A DNA stretch of 15,186 nucleotides from an uncultured Acidimicrobiales bacterium (GTDB lineage Bacteria > Actinomycetota > Acidimicrobiia > Acidimicrobiales > Iamiaceae). Shown here piece after piece: positions 13,090-15,186 of this stretch (the stretch's first letter is position 1; every line of letters begins with the position of its first letter). The DNA lies in the NCBI GenBank assembly GCA_937926025.1, contig CALANQ010000110.1:1-15186 (forward strand), written 5' to 3'. A model generated the notes under the pieces. It was not told the DNA's origin and did no database searches. It saw only the letters and a list, made by a program, of their open reading frames with translations. Both the position numbers and the translations under genes were made by a program.

Positions 13090-14694
13090 GTGAGCGACCT
13101 CTTCGACGATTACGACGCAGGGTCGATCCGGCGCACCTACGACGAGATGTTCGACCGGTACGGCCGCGTCCGCGACACGTACCGGGGGGTCCACGACACG
13201 CTCGAGCCCCAGACCACCGCAGACCTGGCCGTCCGGGCCGACGGGCTGAGCCGGGCGTACCGCGACCGGGGCGTGACGTTCGCCCTCTCCGGCCAGGAGC
13301 GACCGTTCCCGCTGGATCTCGTGCCTCGCGTCCTCTCGGCCGACGAGTGGCACCGGCTGGAGGCGGGCATCCGCCAGCGGGTCCGGGCGCTGGAGGCCTT
13401 CCTGGCCGACGTCTACGGACCCGGCGAGGTGTTCAGCGACCGGGTCGTCCCCCGCAAGCTGGTGCACTCCTCGCCCCACTTCCACCGCCAGGTCCACGGC
13501 ATCCAACCGGCGGGGGGCGTGCGCATCCACGTCTCCGGCGTCGACGTGATCCGAGATGACCACGGCGAGTTCCGGGTGCTGGAGGACAACCTCCGCAGCC
13601 CGTCCGGCGTGTCGTACGTGATGGAGAACCGGCGGGTCATGGCCCGCGTGTTCCCGGACCTGTTCGGCACCCACGCCGTGGCGCCCGTCGACGACTACCC
13701 CCGCCACCTGCTGGGTGCGCTGCGCTCCACGGCGCCGGTCCGGGCCAACGACCCCCGGATCGTGGTGCTGACCCCGGGCGTCCACAACTCCGCCTACTTC
13801 GAGCACGCCCTGCTGGCCCGGCTGATGGGCGTCGACCTCGTCGAGGGCCGGGATCTGGTCTGCCGGGACGACGTCACCTACGTGCGCACCACCACCGGTG
13901 ACGAGCGGGTCGACGTCATCTACCGCCGCATCGACGACGAGTTCCTCGACCCGGTGCAGTTCCGGCCGGACTCCGTGCTCGGCTGCGCCGGCCTGGTCCA
14001 CTCCGCCCGCGCCGGCAACCTCACCATCGCCAACGCCGTGGGCAACGGCGTGGCCGACGACAAGCTCACCTACACGTACGTTCCCGAGCTCATCGAGTAC
14101 TACCTGGGCGAGCCGCCGCTGCTCCGCAACGTCGACACCTACCGGCTGGAGGACGACGACCAGCGGGCTTACGTGCTGGACCGCATCGACCAGATGGTGG
14201 TGAAGCCGGTCGACGCCTCCGGCGGCTACGGGCTGGTGTTCGGGCCCGACGCCTCCGACGAGGAGATCGAGCAGTGCCGCCAGGACGTCCTGGCCGACCC
14301 CCGCGGGTACATCGCCCAGCCGGTGGTGTCGCTGTCCACCGGCCCCACGCTGGTCGACGGCCGGCTGCGGCCCCGCCACCTGGACCTGCGGCCCTTCGCC
14401 GTGAACGACGGGGAGAAGGTCTGGGTGCTGCCCGGCGGCCTGACCCGGGTGGCGCTCCCGGAGAACAGCCTGGTGGTGAACTCCAGCCAGGGCGGCGGCT
14501 CCAAGGACACCTGGGTGCTGGCCGACGAGGACGTCTCGTTCGGCATGGACCTGCCCGCCCCGGTCCCCGTGGCGGCCCGGCCGTCGGTTCCGGTGCCGCT
14601 CCAGGTCGGCCCCGCCGACGATCACGAGCGCCACCACCAGCAGCAGCTCCAGCAGCAGCAGACCGGTCCGGTGGAGGAGGCGACGCCGTGCTGA
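13090..14694 (+). CDS. Circularly permuted ATP-grasp protein (DUF404/DUF407 type)
   Basis: A 534-residue protein from GTG 13090. It belongs to the circularly permuted ATP-grasp group: opening segment FDDYDAG...RRTYDEMFDRYG (4-25), the EDNLRSPSGVSYV segment (165-177) and, late in the chain, the ATP-binding strand VVKPVDASGGYG with Lys372 and the Gly-rich loop 378-381. In normal ATP-grasp enzymes this lysine-bearing part comes first, hence the permutation. Such enzymes use ATP to join a carboxylate to an amine; here the substrate is unknown. Related genes are paired with alpha-E proteins and transglutaminase-like peptidases, sometimes with the proteasome-like Anbu protein, and are thought to make or process a peptide-like product. 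The next gene, overlapping by 7 nt, is an alpha-E protein. The last 40 residues or so are unusual: Pro/Val-rich, then Gln-rich (517-524), likely a disordered tail. Confidence 0.92.
   Translation: MSDLFDDYDAGSIRRTYDEMFDRYGRVRDTYRGVHDTLEPQTTADLAVRADGLSRAYRDRGVTFALSGQERPFPLDLVPRVLSADEWHRLEAGIRQRVRALEAFLADVYGPGEVFSDRVVPRKLVHSSPHFHRQVHGIQPAGGVRIHVSGVDVIRDDHGEFRVLEDNLRSPSGVSYVMENRRVMARVFPDLFGTHAVAPVDDYPRHLLGALRSTAPVRANDPRIVVLTPGVHNSAYFEHALLARLMGVDLVEGRDLVCRDDVTYVRTTTGDERVDVIYRRIDDEFLDPVQFRPDSVLGCAGLVHSARAGNLTIANAVGNGVADDKLTYTYVPELIEYYLGEPPLLRNVDTYRLEDDDQRAYVLDRIDQMVVKPVDASGGYGLVFGPDASDEEIEQCRQDVLADPRGYIAQPVVSLSTGPTLVDGRLRPRHLDLRPFAVNDGEKVWVLPGGLTRVALPENSLVVNSSQGGGSKDTWVLADEDVSFGMDLPAPVPVAARPSVPVPLQVGPADDHERHHQQQLQQQQTGPVEEATPC
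14638..14661 (+). repeat. CAG-codon tract inside the ATP-grasp gene
   Basis: Eight codons, three CAG, one CTC and four CAG, encode a Gln run after two His codons. It lies in the disordered C-terminal tail and is followed by the ribosome-binding site of the next gene. Such a trinucleotide tract can change length by slippage without breaking the frame. Confidence 0.7.
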
Positions 14695-15186
14695 GCCGCA
14701 TCGCCGAAGCCCTGTACTGGATGGGCCGCTACCTCGAGCGGGCCGACGACACCGCCCGGCTGCTCGACGTGTACGTGCACCGCATGGTGGTGCAGGTCAA
14801 CGACGAGCGGGTCGGGGCGTCGCTGCTGGCCGCCATGGGCCTCGACTCCTCGGAGCTGGCCCGGATCGGCGACACCGCCGATGGCCCCATCGACCTGTGG
14901 CAGGCCACCGAGATGCTGGCGTACGACGCCGACAACCCGAGCTCCGTCGTCGGGTCGCTGCGCCTCGCCCGGGAGAACGCCCGGGGCCTGCGCGAGATCC
15001 TGGCCACCGAGGTGTGGGAGGCGCTCAACCGGACCTACCACGAGCTGGACAACCACGTCCGGGCCGCCCGCACCCTCGGCCCGCACCTGCTTTTCCAGTG
15101 GGTCCGCGACCGCGTGGCCCTGGTCGGTGGGCTCACCGACACCGTGCTGCTGCACGACGACGGCTGGCGGTTCCTCACCATCGGCC
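14688..15186 (+). CDS. Alpha-E domain protein (DUF403), 5' part (cut by window edge)
   Basis: The frame is open from GTG 14688 to the right edge (166 codons), about half of the usual length of some 310 residues. GGAGGAGG at 14673-14680 lies 7 nt before the start. The opening LSRIAEALYWMGRYLERADDTARLLD (2-27) is the hallmark of alpha-E proteins, all-helical proteins named for conserved acidic and Arg residues. EVWEALNRTYHEL (about 110-122) and VALVGGLTDTVLLHDDGWRFL (about 143-163) are also typical. The start overlaps the ATP-grasp stop by 7 nt, so the two are translationally coupled and surely act together. The biochemical role of alpha-E proteins is not established; they are proposed partners of the ATP-grasp ligase. 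A transglutaminase-like peptidase gene would be expected next, outside the window. Confidence 0.92.
   Translation, partial: MLSRIAEALYWMGRYLERADDTARLLDVYVHRMVVQVNDERVGASLLAAMGLDSSELARIGDTADGPIDLWQATEMLAYDADNPSSVVGSLRLARENARGLREILATEVWEALNRTYHELDNHVRAARTLGPHLLFQWVRDRVALVGGLTDTVLLHDDGWRFLTIG

Noticed and set aside
13030..14637. 535-codon minus-strand open frame opposite the ATP-grasp gene
   Set aside because: Antisense of a recognised protein family; no motif, no ribosome-binding site.

Overview
The window is very GC-rich and densely coded, with strongly GC-biased third positions, frequent GTG starts, short intergenic gaps and several apparently leaderless genes. This points to a high-GC actinobacterium. 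The mix of a SufC protein, an actinobacterial-style acyl-CoA dehydrogenase, an AcoR-like regulator without a sigma-54 contact loop, and a circularly permuted ATP-grasp/alpha-E pair would fit the class Acidimicrobiia or a relative, but that placement is inference. I see no rRNA, tRNA, CRISPR array, insertion sequence, phage gene or attachment site; the region reads as chromosomal backbone with one small toxin-antitoxin module.

Layout, left to right. (1) 1-312 (-): 5' part of sufC, running off the left edge. (2) 491-1651 (+): fused MsrA-MsrB methionine sulfoxide reductase, divergent from sufC and closed by a strong hairpin at 1659-1695 shared with the convergent gene. (3) 1700-2203 (-): M15/VanY-type peptidase lipoprotein. 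(4) 2418-2822 (-): small unknown protein. (5) 2935-4677 (+): GAF / degenerate AAA+ / Fis-HTH regulator, followed by 4812-6335 aldehyde dehydrogenase and 6367-6792 DUF779 protein. This is a regulator-enzyme-accessory aldehyde module; similar GTGTC...GACAC dyads lie before both the regulator and the dehydrogenase. (6) 6802-7410 (-): metallo-beta-lactamase-fold hydrolase. (7) 7452-8155 (-): Phd-like antitoxin and PIN-domain VapC toxin with a 4-nt overlap and a 20-bp perfect palindrome over the presumed promoter. (8) 8255-9370 (+): acyl-CoA dehydrogenase, then a strong hairpin. (9) 9546-10922 (+): exported coiled-coil glucosaminidase (GH73-like). (10) 10944-11390 and 11428-11637 (+): small membrane-anchored acidic protein and a 69-residue protein, both with leaderless-type signals. 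(11) 11673-12425 (+): alpha/beta hydrolase whose nucleophile Ser is Gly. (12) 12534-12995 (+): four-helix membrane protein. (13) 13090-14694 (+) and 14688 to the right edge: circularly permuted ATP-grasp protein and alpha-E protein, overlapping by 7 nt.

How the genes work together: sufC and msrAB are both linked to oxidative damage (Fe-S assembly and methionine repair). The regulator, aldehyde dehydrogenase and DUF779 protein form one aldehyde-oxidation unit. The VapBC pair is self-contained. The most unusual system is the ATP-grasp/alpha-E pair at the right edge. Such pairs are known to travel with transglutaminase-like peptidases and, in some bacteria, the proteasome-like Anbu protein, and are thought to make or process a peptide-like product that is still uncharacterised; the rest of that cluster would lie beyond this window.
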